A DNA stretch of 64,000 nt from Penelope pileata (Eukaryota > Chordata > Aves > Galliformes > Cracidae), in contig WBMW01005750.1 in NCBI GenBank assembly GCA_013396635.1, positions 513,199 to 577,198 of the forward strand, written 5' to 3'. Position 1 is the stretch's first letter; every line of letters starts with the position of its first letter. The notes beneath the pieces were generated by a model. The model saw nothing but the letters and a program-made list of their open reading frames with translations, searched no databases and was not told where the DNA came from. The position numbers were made by a program, and so were the translations under genes. Of this stretch, positions 9,964 through 23,000 are shown piece after piece.

Positions 9964-12664
9964 TGCATTAGTTTCACAAGAACAAGGTCAAACATCCTAC
10001 TTGTTTTATGGTTTTGTCACTCTTTTTAAATAAAGTTTTATTAAAAATATTAAAAAAATAAGTTTTCCCACAACAGCATATAACTAACAAAAGTCCCAGA
10101 ACTCTGGCGACTACGCCATTGGTTTCATCTGAAGCTAGAGTTTCATCTGAAGCTGCACATCATTTTCTACTTCCTCAGCTCCTTCCTTATGCTGCTGCTT
10201 CCCCAACTGCTTTCTGATCTCTCTCTCCCTCTCTCTCTCCCAGACTGCTTTCTGCTTTGCCTGGCTGGCCCTTATCTGAGCCTGGAGCAACCCCTCCCCA
10301 GGTCCACCCCTTCCAGTCATAGGCACAAGGGATCTACCAGTATTCCCCAGGCCAGCCATTCCCCTCCACCATGTGCTCTCTCATCAGTTCATGCTGTGAT
10401 CAACTGTTTCCCTACATATACATTAACTATATTATATTTTATATGTGGACCAAGACGATTCCTCTTCACTCAACACAGCCCAGGCAGGCCAAAAGGCTGG
10501 ACACCCATGTACTATATATGATCATATATCATACATTGCATGTCTGAGTGTCTTCAAGTAGCCAATAATCAATCTTAACCATTATCATCTTTATGATAAT
10601 GACTAATGATGATAAATGTAATGGTGGGGTGCCTATTATGAGCCTTCTCCACCCAGAGTGACCTGTAGATCTGAACTTTTTTAAAGGTTGCCTCATAAGA
10701 GAAAAGTTAAGCATGACCAAACACATCAGGGTCAAGAGTCAATGTTCCAGAATGATCCTTCATATGAAAATAACAGAGTGACATTCAGAGTTTTTACTGA
10801 TTTCTCTGCTATCACACCTTTGCATTAATCACTCTTTCCAGCAACTTGTTTGGAGCCTACAATGTAAAAGCACTCAGAACATTGTTCAAATATCTAGGAA
10901 ATTATTATGGTTCACTACCGAGATTTACCTTTCAAATTCACTTAGACATACAAGACTAAAACTTAATCACCGTTTACTTCTCATATGGAAATATCTTTCC
11001 CTGAATGACAGCCTTTTCCTCAGAGACCACTACATTTCTGTGATTATAGCACTCAGCTACTTGCAGGAAGATGTGAGCAAAAAGAAGAGGTGAGAGGGAA
11101 TTTTTGTACAAAAATCGTTGTTAAACGATACACAAGACTATCAATACTGGGTGTCAGTGGATTCACCTCAATGACTTCTTGAACTCATAACTATACAAAA
11201 TAGCTTCTGTTCCTATCTAGCACAGTCCCTCATAAAGCATAGTTTGGTCAAACCTTCAGTGTTTTGTCTGTCACAAGTTACTACGTTTTTTTACAGCCAG
11301 AAAAAGATGTGCATTATCATACAGGATACTCTTCTAGAGTTTATATAGTGTCATATCAAATGTAGACTCAAGTAGTTAGTAACCAGGCTACACAAACATG
11401 CCTAAATAAACTTAATAAATGACTTACTCTGTGGGACCTGAGTGGCAAGCCTAGCCAAGCAGATTCCTGTTAGATTAGGAAGGTTTGCTATATGGCAGTC
11501 TAGCCTTTCATTTTGATGCACCTGTTAACAATACAAGGCAATCACAATTTATTATAAACCTGGCTTCTAACATACAGGCTGTGCCAGAAAGAACTGCATG
11601 GTTCTGAGGTAATCCTACTACCAATTCTTTGACCCATCCCATTGCTGGAGATTACACTCCATGGTAGACCTAACTGAACTGCACATGTGCCCATCTCTTG
11701 GCAACCCAATTCACAGTCTGACTTCTGTATCTTAAACTAGGGCTTTGGAGCAGCTGGTGTTTGGTACAGGTTCGCTGCTGCTGCTACAGGAGCCAGAACA
11801 GTTTAATCATGGGTAGACTTCCAAAACAGTTCAGGTATTTTCTCAACTTTGAGTCAGTAAAGTCCTGTTTTCCCAAGGAAATCAACTCCTAAAAATAAAT
11901 AAATACACACAACCATATTTTATCCAATTTATTCAGGAAACCGAAAGGGGATCAATGTAGATACTGCTCATAATACTATAACATTCATGGAACCTCACTG
12001 GTAATTCTAAATGCTTGCAGGCAAAGCAAGATTTCACTGCAGACACTCTAGGGCACAACTTTATCACTGAACCAACTTAGTAGTTCACAGTCTCCCCAAA
12101 CAAATTCTCATAGCAGAAATAGTCTGCTACCAGAATGAACTCAAAACTTGAATAATTGGAGTATTAAAGCAGTAAGTTAATAATAAAGGAGGACAAAATA
12201 CTAAGGAACCAGTTGTGAAATGCATTGCTTATAGGGAAGATGTTTGTGAACAAAAGTTAAACACTAGACCATTTCAGTAGCAGTGTCCTACAAGCAGGAA
12301 CTTAAACTCAGGTTTAAGATTAAACAATATGAAGTACACAACAGTGATCTTACTTCATACTTAAATGTTTCATGAAGTTTGGCAAAATCCTTGGGGTTTC
12401 AGGAAGTCTCTATTAAAAATAAAAGAACATTAGTTAAGAAAAAAAAAACCTTCTTCAGATACTTTTAGTGGAGTATCACACATCTGGCTTTAAAGCAAAA
12501 ATCCAGAAGACACTATTTTACTGAAAAAAAGCTCAAATTTAAGCAAATCCAAGCCAATCCACTTTTCCTGACCGCATAAAACATATGCAAAAGCATAAAA
12601 TACTCTAATGGAAAACAAACATGCTTAAATAGGTACATTTAAATAAACACAGCTGTATTTAATC

Positions 12665-12669
<5 letters not shown>
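9964..12669. other. Intergenic sequence, nothing recognised apart from a CT tract
   Basis: AT-rich DNA. A pyrimidine tract of CTCTCTCC units lies at 10,215-10,241. No exon or dispersed repeat recognised, although the first bases could hold the lost right end of the hAT element. Confidence 0.5.

Positions 12670-12715
<46 letters not shown>
12670..12715. repeat. Uninterrupted 46-base T homopolymer
   Basis: 46 consecutive T's. On the minus strand this would be a poly(A) tail, but I recognise no retrocopy body on its right side (12,716 onward). Confidence 0.95.
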
Positions 12716-12716
<1 letters not shown>

Positions 12717-15700
12717 GTAAGTATTTAAATGCAAAGAAAAAAAAAATCTGTCTTTATGGAGGTGGGTGTTGCTCCTATCAGGTATCAAAGAAATGCTGGC
12801 CTTTTTTAAGAGGCAAGAGTGAGATTACAAAGCCAGATTGGCAGATACAGCTCATGCAAGCTGTTCAACTAGAACAAACCAAAGGTGGTGTTTGTTTGTT
12901 GGCAACCGTAGCGGTGCTGTAGATTCGTCTGAAAAGAGGGGAGCCCTGTGAAATAGGGTAATGCAACCCTATCTGTGGTGAGCATGTTTTTCTATTCTCT
13001 TTGCAGTTCCTTTTGCAACAGACTCAGGTGAAGACCTGGTTCTAAGGGAAAAGGCACTGTGGGACCTACCATAAAAGCTGCTTTTGCAGAAGTATGATTA
13101 AGAAATGCATTCCACTTTTGAAAGTTAGTTATCAGAAGAGAGCGTATTCCTAATTTGGCAAGCTTTTTGCCACTTAAAGGTGTTTTAAGATGAATGCTAG
13201 TGTTTTCATAACTGCTGAATCATTAGAAAGATGGTATTTTGTGTTTGCAGGAACTTAGCTCGGCACTGCTCTCATTTGTTTCCTTATAGCTAACCACAGA
13301 GTGGTACAAAATCTCTGAAGAATGTTCTCTTCTATTGTATCTTGGGAAAATAAATCACCACAAATGAGAACTAACCCAATGAACACTTACTCTTCTCTTA
13401 TACTAAACCCTCATATATATTCAAATGCGAGTAAGATCACCTCTAGGCTTTGGAAAGGTACAAATCCGTGTGGCTGTCAGATTGACCTCACCAGCCTCAG
13501 CGCTACAGTTATTGTAAGTTCTGCTGACATGACAACTGGACCTAGAGCTGCAGGCAGCCTTTCACTGGGCTACGATGCAGCTGAATGAGGATTTACTGTT
13601 CCAAAAAGCCACACAATGCAGCACTGGAGGGATGCACTCTAAACACGCTGTTTGCTCCTGAACTTGTGGATTTCTGTGCTGGCTTAACTGTTGTATACCA
13701 AACAAATGTTACAGCTCTGACAGAACTAATGATCTTCTAAAATGGTAACTAAGGGCACCAGCTTCCTTAATATAATTAATCTGATGTGCTATTTGTAGAG
13801 GTGAGAAAAAAATTAAGTGTGTATTTCTTTCCTAAATGTTAAGCAGAGAACTGAAAGTTCCATCAAAGCAAATATTTCATTTTTATTAACCATAATAAAA
13901 GAGTGGAAAAAGAAGTTACATAAAACTTGCCAGAACACAGTTATTGAACACTGCAGTTTCTAATCTGGGCAATAAATGTAGGTCAAGGGAACTGGAAAAT
14001 CTAATTACTCTGTAAATTTTTAAGCCTGTTTCTTTCTTCTCAAGGAAAAGAAAATTGTTCCTTTGCATTCAAGCAGACTTCATGTGTAACTACAGCTAGC
14101 TGGAGAGTTATTTTTATCTGAACATAAAGGTTTTTGAACTTCCTTTAACAGGTTCTTTGCATGGTTTTCTCAGCTTTGGCTCACACTTGTACTCAAGGTG
14201 CCATCATACAACCACCACTGCTGTTCTGTAAATTCCAGATACACTTCTTTTTAATATGAAAAGCCATCTCTGAATAAAACTGACCTTTGGCACCCCACTG
14301 TAGCAGTTCCTTTAGGTAACATCCCATACAACTGTAACTTGATGCCCAGTGTTCATACACCACATCAACACAGCACGAGGCAACGCATCGTTACAGAACT
14401 CCTGCTACTATGAATACATGACAGTGTTGTAAACGTTAATTATTTACTGATGGTTTAGCTGTTTCACAAACAGTTGTTGCAGACTTCTGTGCCTAAACAG
14501 ACAACAGAACTTATGACTTACAAGAGGACCAATACTTTAAAAAATATGCAAAACCTTGAGGCTTCAAGCTGTCTGAAGATTCCAAAATTAAGGTCCATTG
14601 ACGAATCACAGACCCAAAGAAAAAGACACCATTTCAGGCATATAATTCCTAGCCCACTGAATCTTTCTAAAAATACGAAGGAAAAAAAAGGCACCTCTGA
14701 AAGCAATCCTCACCAAACACCAAAACATCCCACAACTTCACTACTTAGATTCATCCATCGTTATTTTCTTTGCCTAAGTTTATGAAGGACTGTGGGGGTA
14801 TTGTGCTGTTTGTTTTTATGTTATGCAAAATAAAACCCTATCTACATAGGCAGAAGTTGGGGCTCTCTCTGTGTTTCTAGAAGCCCCAAGAAAACGTCGG
14901 ATCATCGGAGCCGTTGCTGTGCCTGATGATAGTGGTGATGGTGGTGGTAACTGCAGCCAGCCCATGTCTCCCAGCGACCAGCCCGTCGCGCAGAGCTCTC
15001 CTCCAGCTCTTACCTCGGCAGTACGTGAGGAAGAACCACTCAGTTTCACAACAGAGAGAGATCCATAGGTTGTGTTCTGATTTGGCAGTCAAATGTTTTG
15101 TTTGCTTTTTGGGGGTGGGAGGGGTGAGTTGTACAGAAGCGGAAAACCTGGCCCAAGCTCGCCTGATCTTTGGACGCTGCTCTTGTTAGGTATAAATCTA
15201 CTTTTGAACTTCCTCCAGCTGCACAGGGAGGTGAAGCCTCCCAGATTTAAGAAAAAAAAAAAAAGAAAGAAAGAAAAAAAAAAAAGAGAAAGGTAATTTA
15301 AGGTCTTTACTACGGCTCTTCTTAAAATGTATTTGCTGGAAGAAGTAAACCAAAATGGCAGCTCAAGGAACGCCCCCAAGTGAAATGAATTCTGTGGCAA
15401 TGGCCTTCTACAGAAAGCAGAGCGATGGTGAGATTTGTGAACGATATGTGCTACGTGAATGCACATCTGTGTCATTTGTATGGGTGTAGGTGGCAAGGGG
15501 ACACCTAAACAACAGCAGTACAAAGACTACCTGCAGTGTTAGTTTAATGGCACGTACCGCACTGTTTTCCGCATCACGGACAGGTTCGCGAATACAAGCA
15601 CCGAATACATGTACACTTTTTATCTCTTTCTCACTATCCTCAGAGGTTTCAGTTTCAACTTTTAACCTTTGATCTAACAATTCTGGATGTTAACAGGGTA

Positions 15701-15984
15701 TTGGGCCTTCCCTTGCAAAAAATGTATATTTGTATTCACACAGCACTGAGATGGGGACCTGCACGGAACGAGGAGATGCCCCACCTGCCAGGCCAGTCGT
15801 GAGGTGCCTTCAGAATGGAACATATTTACACAAGCAAAATAATCTGTGAAAGCAAAATGAAATTGGAGTTTGTTAAGCTCTGGGTGCCTGACTGTGCAGC
15901 CTATAACTTTAATGTAGTCACTTGCTACACTTGTGTTTTCCCACCTGCATCTTCCACGGTTTTCAGGTGTGACACTGCACGGTG
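12716..15984. other. Intergenic sequence upstream of the NUDT4 promoter region
   Basis: No recognised exon. A local GC-richer patch with several CpG's lies at about 14,870-15,070 and a purine-rich A/G tract at 15,249-15,292. A short ATG-started frame at 15,355 was considered and rejected as coding. Confidence 0.5.
15249..15292. repeat. Purine-rich A/GAAA tract
   Basis: Long A runs with GAAA units, no pyrimidines across about 44 bases. Simple sequence. Confidence 0.9.
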
Positions 15985-17030
15985 AAAGCAGGTGTGAGGG
16001 CTTCCACAGTACTACATGGCGAGGGAGGTGTGCGGGCAGCAGATCTCTCTCTGCCCTGCCAGCAGCACCGGGAAGGCCTTTTGTCTGCCTCAGCTCAGGA
16101 TAATCTTCACACAGACCCAGTGCAGGCTGCCTGCCGTCCCAGCCCGAGGCACACCCACGGGGACACCCACCCCGAGCCTCCCTCCACCAGCGCGACATAA
16201 GCTGAGCCCGACAGAGCCGCGCACCCCCCCGCAGCCGTGAGGGGCGGCCCCGGCCACGGCCCCGCCCCGCGCGCTCCCCGAGGTGACTAAGCAGCGCCGC
16301 GCCGCCCCGGGCTCCCTCCCGCCGCCCGTGCCCCACCCCTCCCGCCTGGCGCCTGCNNNNNNNNNNNNNNNNNNNNNNNNNNNNNNNNNNNNNNNNNNNN
16401 NNNNNNNNNNNNNNNNNNNNNNNNNNNNNNNNNNNNNNNNNNNNNNNNNNNNNNNNNNNNNNNNNNNNNNNNNNNNNNNNNNNNNNNNNNNNNNNNNNNN
16501 NNNNNNNNNNNNNNNNNNNNNNNNNNNNNNNNNNNNNNNNNNNNNNNNNNNNNNNNNNNNNNNNNNNNNNNNNNNNNNNNNNNNNNNNNNNNNNNNNNNN
16601 NNNNNNNNNNNNNNNNNNNNNNNNNNNNNNNNNNNNNNNNNNNNNNNNNNNNNGGCGCGGTGTGTCCCTTCGCGGGCGGCTTCGGGGTGGGAGTTTCGGT
16701 GTCTTTTGGCTGCTGGGTAGCGCTGAGCCGAGGTCTTGTGGTGCGGTGGAATCGGGAGGTGGCAGCGAGGCTGTCCTATGCTGGCAGCCAAGGTCAGTGG
16801 CACCGCCGTTCTCTGGGAACTTCACCGATGGATGTGTTGCACAGCACGCCCATGCACTGTCTGGAAGCACACCTCCTCCTGGTCTTCCTTTTTCATAGTT
16901 ACAGCTGCAAAGGCTAGGGCATGGCTTCTCCCCATGGCCCGCAGGCAGAGGCAGTGCCCTGCCAGCTGACAGCCGGGCACGCTTCAAGCTCCCAAACGGC
17001 CCTGAGACATAGCAGCGGGGAGAGGCCTCC
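15985..17030. promoter_or_regulatory. NUDT4: CpG island, probable NUDT4 promoter and first-exon region
   Basis: GC content rises sharply, with dense CpG's, from about 16,100 to the gap (blocks such as CCCCGCCCCGCGCGCTCC at about 16,260) and again just after it (GGCGCGG, TTCGCGGGCGG). The flanking DNA is AT-rich. Islands of this kind mark housekeeping promoters, and this is the only strong one in the window upstream of NUDT4 exon 2. No TATA box is evident. A divergent minus-strand transcript could share it, but none is visible. Edges are estimates by eye. Confidence 0.75.
16357..16653. other. Assembly gap (297 N) that probably hides NUDT4 exon 1
   Basis: 297 consecutive N's in the centre of the CpG island. 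The first coding exon of NUDT4 (residues 1-33 in mammals) was not found anywhere else upstream of exon 2, and neither flank of the gap encodes it. Extreme GC is the usual reason for such gaps in bird assemblies. Long minus-strand frames that run through the gap are artefacts of N's being read as open. Confidence 0.85.
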
Positions 17031-20000
17031 GCCCCAGGTATGGACTGTGGCCTCAGGAGCAGATCCGAGTGGTGCTGTGCTGCGTTGTTCCACATGCGCC
17101 ATAAACACAGCCTTGGGATTGCACTGGCTGGCCTTGGCTGGATGCCTTGAAGGAGAGCCGTGCCCAGCAGAAGTGCCACTGGCCTTTGCTGTCTGCCTGG
17201 GCTCCTGCAGCACCTCTGCTACTCAGGGTGCTCTGTTCTGTGCTCATCTGTGGGTGCTGCCCCAGCTCAGACTCGTTCGGAGATCAAATGCTGTTTGTGT
17301 AGCACCTGAGCGACTGTGGCAGCTTTCTTGCTGTAGCTGTAGTCAGAAATTGATGGCGGGGGTAATCTTTGTCTGCCATTTCCATTCTTCCTCCCACCGC
17401 TGCTTATGTCCTGCACGAATCCTCCCTTTGAACTGAGCCTGGCCCCTGGCCATTTGGAGCCATTGGAGCATTGCCCACACATCCGGCTGATGGCTGTGCT
17501 ATGTGAGAAGGCCAGCACCCAGTCTCAGCGTTGGGGTGCTGCTGATGGGACACAGCTGGTGTGGGACTGGGACGGGTGCTGCCTGAGGAGACAAGCTTCA
17601 CCATGGGATGAATGGGATGACAGGGGTTCAGGGTGTAACTCAACCATGTGGAAACAGTGTTGTCTTCTGATGTGTTACTTCCAGAAAAGTAGTGGTTGTG
17701 TCTTAAACTTGTTCAGGTCCTCCCCAAATGTCAGCTCTACCTGTGTCTCACTGCAGAACCTGTTTCTTAGTTTGTTGCTGACTGCTGTTTGTGATTGACT
17801 GATATCACCAGCCATGTTCCCTGGATGGCTGGGTGAGGCTTGCTCATGATGTTCTTGAACAGTTGTCTTAATACACTCCTGTATAGGTCTACTTCAAACT
17901 CCATATCAATGTCTTCAGTGTTTCCCTTCCAGTTCCCCAGAGACGGTCCCATCAGTTGTCAGCTGAGCTGCCTCTTCAGGGTCTGAGTGCAGGGCAGCTT
18001 CTGCTCCAAAGGAGCCCCGAAGGCAGGAGTGCATGGGTTACAGGGAGAGGAGGGAGGGGGAACAGCAGACTCCTATGTGAGTTAGTAGGGAAATAAAGGT
18101 TTTAATAGTTCAACCCACAAGGTTACTACCCCATAGGCAATGTGTTGCCTTGTGCTGGAGATGAGACAACAGAGCAGGCAAATGGAAGAAATGTTTGTCA
18201 GTGTACTCAATTGCAGGAGCCTTAGAGCAAGGAAGCAAAACCTCAAGTGCTTTTTTGTGGATACATTGTCTGTAAGACTCCCTTCATGAGTAGCATTCTA
18301 CCTTTAAGCTGGGTAGCTCCTATCTGGAGGAATGAATATCTGCAGCAGTCTTCTGATACAAACCTTAGAACTAGCCTGACTTGGTAAACGGCTGGTTTGG
18401 ATCTGGTTGTGCCTGTGCTTTATCTACTTCTATTCCTCCTTTTTTGGTACTGAGACTTGGCATATCTGTGGACAGCAGTCATTCCCTACAATTGTTTTGA
18501 TGGACTTTGAAATCTTACAGCTGCCTCTTCTAATATCCTTCTTCCATGTCTCTGTCTTTCATCTCCCTTAGTTTGTTGCTCTTATTTCTTGAATATGGGC
18601 AGCAGTTCCAGTGGTTTTGAATGTAGTCCCACTGTGTTGTGTAGAAGCTTACTAATACTTTTCTCTCCATACCAGGGAAAAAATATTGTGATAGGTCATC
18701 TTTATCGTGACTGCAAAGCTGTTGTGCAGTCATCTTGTGATTAGTGGTGATACCAAATTCTCAAGTTGTTTCCACCTCATGATGTTTCCACTTGTAGCAA
18801 GAGTTCTTGGTGCCCTTTGCATCCAATTGGCAACCCGTTTTTCCTAACCAATTGTCATTTTAATTCTGCAACTCCAGGGTATCAGCAGGGGGCCTTGTGC
18901 TGATTTATGGGCACTGCCTCTCAATTTGGAGACTTAAAAATTTCAGTAATAGCTTTTTGTGATCATCCCCAATGAAAACATTTAATATATGAGACATCTA
19001 ATATATGTCATTAATCTTGCAGCAAGATCTGCTTATTATGGTTTTTTGGTCTGTTCCCTATCCCTTTTCTCTTTCTTGTGCTACCTTCGTGGTCTTACTG
19101 AAGCCCAGGAAGGCTGTGGTAACAAAGAATGGTAAACCCATGTTGTATTTCCCTTTACTCTGTCTTGATTTCTTAATTCACAACATAGGTGGGCTCTAGT
19201 GTACCTCTGAGGCCAGATTCAGTCTGGTGGTCCCTGCAGACAGCTGGAAGCAGCTGCAGAGCTCCTGCTCTCCTGCTGTGATGCTGTCCATTAGACTTGC
19301 CAACAGTCCTTGCTACCAGTTCTCTTCAATGTTAGGGGGTAGAAACAGGGCTTGCCACGGTCCTATAACCTATCAAATGCTTCTGCTTTGTCTTGAGAGC
19401 TGGTATTGCAGCATGAAGCATCTGCTTGCGAGACAGCTGATCTGTGTCCAAATGGCCACACCACTGCAAAAATCATCCGTTCTTACATCATCTTCCAGAG
19501 GACCCAGTGTATGTTTACTGATATAGCCAGATCATCTTAAATTTTTGTGAACTTCATGCTGTGATACTGCATGAATTTTTTTTTAAAAAAAAAATCCTTG
19601 GAAGCCTAAATAGCCACGTAGTGTGGCCAGTTACTTTCAAGATTTTGCAGGGTTTGAAAAGAACATCTCTTAGACTGCTGTCTTTAAAGTGATGCTTGTT
19701 TTGGTCTCTTTCAATGTTGTCATTTGGGCTGAGAGAGCAAGATAGCTGGACGTGGGATTAAGTGCTGGGTCCTACTGCCATTCTTAAGGGAAATGAAACA
19801 GTAATTGCAGTTGCTGTCTGCCTTTTGAATGAAAAAAATTCTGGAGATGAAGCAAGAGATCCTGTGAAAAACAAAACAAGGCTATGTGGGCATGAAGTGT
19901 GGGGGCTGCACATTTCATCTTTGCACAGCAAGAAGCTGTGAGGTGTGTGCAGAAGGCTGATGGGTGTTCAGCAGACTGGGATGGGCTGACGGATTTGTGT

Positions 20001-23000
20001 GAGAAAATGCAAGTCTCTTCTGAGTAGCTCAGAGGTATGGATGGCACTTCCAAGAGAGCCCCTCGCAGTGCCGCAAAGACCACTGACTTCCCCGGACTGG
20101 AGTTGTCTTCGTTCAGGCCTCTGCCAATGCTGGCTTTGCATGAAGTGCTGCTGGCTTAGGCTTGGAACTGAGGGTAGGTGAAGAACTGCTCACCTCCTAC
20201 AGTGAAGAACAAGGCAATGGCAGTGAGCAGTACACATTTTTTCCGGTCACTTAGATAACTAAAACAATATTAAAAGTTAGTTCAATTTTTATTCTATCAA
20301 CTGAATGTTATACAAATAAACGAGTGGTTATTTTTAAGTGCATCTAATGTAGAACTTGTGTGCACTAATTATTTTGGCATCTGCAAGCACTGCTTTATGT
20401 AATTCAATATAATAGTGAAAGCTCTACTTTAGTGTTCAACCAGCAGTTACTACTATCAGATCTAAAATGTAGTTTCATATGAATTATTAGCAAAAATTGA
20501 AAACACCTGTTTTCTGTTTTTTCTGGTTTTGCTGGTCAACGTTGTACAATAGATGAAAATAGATGGGAAGGATTTCCTTTTGCTTTTGAGACAGTAGTAA
20601 ATATAACTATATTGTCACATACGGGAAATGTAGATGTACTTATTTTTTCGACTGTCAGGCTTGTGTGTTAACTGTTACCTCTTAACTTTGTTTGAAAATG
20701 CTAAGATTGTAGTATTGTTTATCCTGTTTGGACTAATTCATAGATTTTTACTTCTTGGACTGTAGAATGCCAAAATTCAAGAAACTCTTGTTTAATCTAC
20801 CTTGATCCTAGTGATTGCTAGTATTTAAGTAGTGCTCTTCAATTTCTTAAAACCTTATCTTCATATTAACAACAGTTTCATTAAAGGATAATGAAGGAAG
20901 CAACGAAGCATCACTTCTGTTTGCACTGTTCAATATCATCTGGAAATCAGAACTCTTACAACGTGGCTGGATGTATAAACTGAGGGCCCAGGAGTGTCAC
21001 CTGATTATGCTGGTGAAATATGGGATTCTTGGAATTACTCAGACTTCCAAAGCAATGGAAGATCTTCCTATTTGACTCCTAACTCATCTGCTTTCTTTAT
21101 CCTCTGGTGTAAGCTCTCAGGTGCAAACACGTTATGTATCTTTTCAAGTGTAATTTGAAGTATGACCCTTAGACCATGTTTGAGGCTGGCTTGCTCTCCA
21201 AAGGGATGATGGACTGACAGAGGTTATCTAGCTTGCTCTGATTATTTAGTAGAATATAGTCGTATCTTAAAATATTGGAGAATACCCATTTCAATACATG
21301 CTGTAGGTGTGCTGCAGCTTTCACGTGTTCTGTCACTTGCTCTGTCATGCCCTTGCCCTGCTAACATACAGGAGAAATAATCAGCATAGTATGATGGCCT
21401 ACTTCTTTCTTCTTCAGCATTTCCTTGATCTTAGGGCATCATCTGTGTGGTCTAGGAAGGAGCAAGTTAGCTCCAAAAACAAGACCTACAAGCAGCTTCC
21501 AAAGTGGCTCTCTTTGAGGAGACCCAAATCTCTTTGGTTATGATGTGTCTACAGGGACAGCATCTTTGTGTTATATCCCTGCAGACTGTGCTTGGATTCT
21601 GCAGTGGTTTAAGCTTGTATTGTAAAGCAAAATAATTGAATGGTAGGTCATGGTGGTAGGATTTAGATCAGACACTTAACTTAGCAAACACACAAATGCC
21701 GTGTTATTCTTATTTTCACAGAAAAGTAGCTTTCTGCAGTCATAGTGTATCCACCTTGCCTTAACGTTGGGATCCTTTTTGACAAACTGCAACAGCTTGC
21801 CAGCAGTGGAAGTCTGAAAGCTGTGCAGAGCTCTGGGTGTTCAGCTGTCAGCCATGGGAGGAAGCTTCTATCTTCACACATGCCTCTTCAGATGTTGAAG
21901 TCAGTCAACCATGAGCTGTTTTCTAGTGGGAAACCTGGAGTACTGTTTTCAGTACCTATGGTATTGCCTATGCCAGTATGAATGTATTTAATGGGTGGAC
22001 GGTAGCTCAAACTGGGCTGAGGGGAGAAGGGAACAAACCTGTACCCTTCACATCTGGCTAATGTGAGGCAAAACCTGGGTTTTTTTGCTGTGTTTAGAAT
22101 AGGTTGTCTTTCTGAAATGGTAATTGTTCCTTAGACACTTAAGAAGATATCATCTATAGCTTACTTGCACCACCCTAAGTCTACTTTGAGGATTTAAACT
22201 GGTGGCAGAATTTTCCTTTGAATTGCCGTGGTTAGTTCAGTGGTGCACAAACTCATGTCTCTACAAAATAGCAGAGTGGCAGACTTCACTTACCAAGTTT
22301 GTTAATGGGGTGGCTTTCTCCATTTATTCCAGCTTGAAGAAAGATGTGTTGGCTTTGGCCAGACACCGGTTTCATGGAACACTGCATTCTGATCTCATGC
22401 TAAAGCACTTCAATGGAACCAGTCCTGTGAACATAAATATTTTGAAATAAATCTTGTCTCAAAGATATATGGTTTGGTGCTGTTTTCATATGGGAGGGGC
22501 AGTTTAAAGTATCTTAAAGACAACAAACCCAAAGGTAACTGGTACTTGTCAAGAAGTAACCTTGTCATGTCTTTACCTACAGCTGAGTGGTTCTCAATGG
22601 CTTGGAGCTCTTGCTTCTTGGAAAGTACTTGGAAGCTGATCCCTCAGTCTGATGGATTATGTTGCTGAGTAACCAGTAAAGCTGAGTTCTGCTGCTCAAG
22701 ATTAGGCCAGGGTTTCAAGTTGCAAAGAAATGTGCAGCAAGACGGGTTCTGGCTATTCTACCACTTCCTGACTGATGTCATCTTCCTCAGTCTGCATTGG
22801 CCAGCAGAAGAGGGAAAGGATGTCCTATGAAGTGGATTGGGAACTGACAGCCTGAGAAGAAAGATTAACTTCTGTAGGCATTTGGGGGGCTTTCCTTGTC
22901 TGTTTGTTGGGCTTTTTGTGGCCAGAAATCTTATCTTGCACCCAGCCGTATGTCAAGATACGCGCCCTTCATTGCACGCAAGTCCTGTCAAAGCTACTTC

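Noticed and set aside
15355..15489. Short ATG-started frame (MAAQGTPPSEMNSVAMAFYR...) with a possible GTGAGA donor after 73 bases, as an alternative NUDT4 first exon
   Set aside because: The donor would leave phase 1, whereas NUDT4 exon 2 needs phase 0. No homologue recognised and only 44 codons to the stop.
1..15984. Possible 5' exons of EEA1, which neighbours NUDT4 in human on the opposite strand
   Set aside because: No minus-strand frame showed recognisable EEA1 N-terminal sequence such as its C2H2 zinc finger or coiled coil, so the gene must lie outside the window (or a first exon in the gap).
15674..17179. Long minus-strand frame of about 500 codons over the CpG island
   Set aside because: It runs through the 297-base gap where N's are read as open; the rest is GC-rich composition without any known domain.
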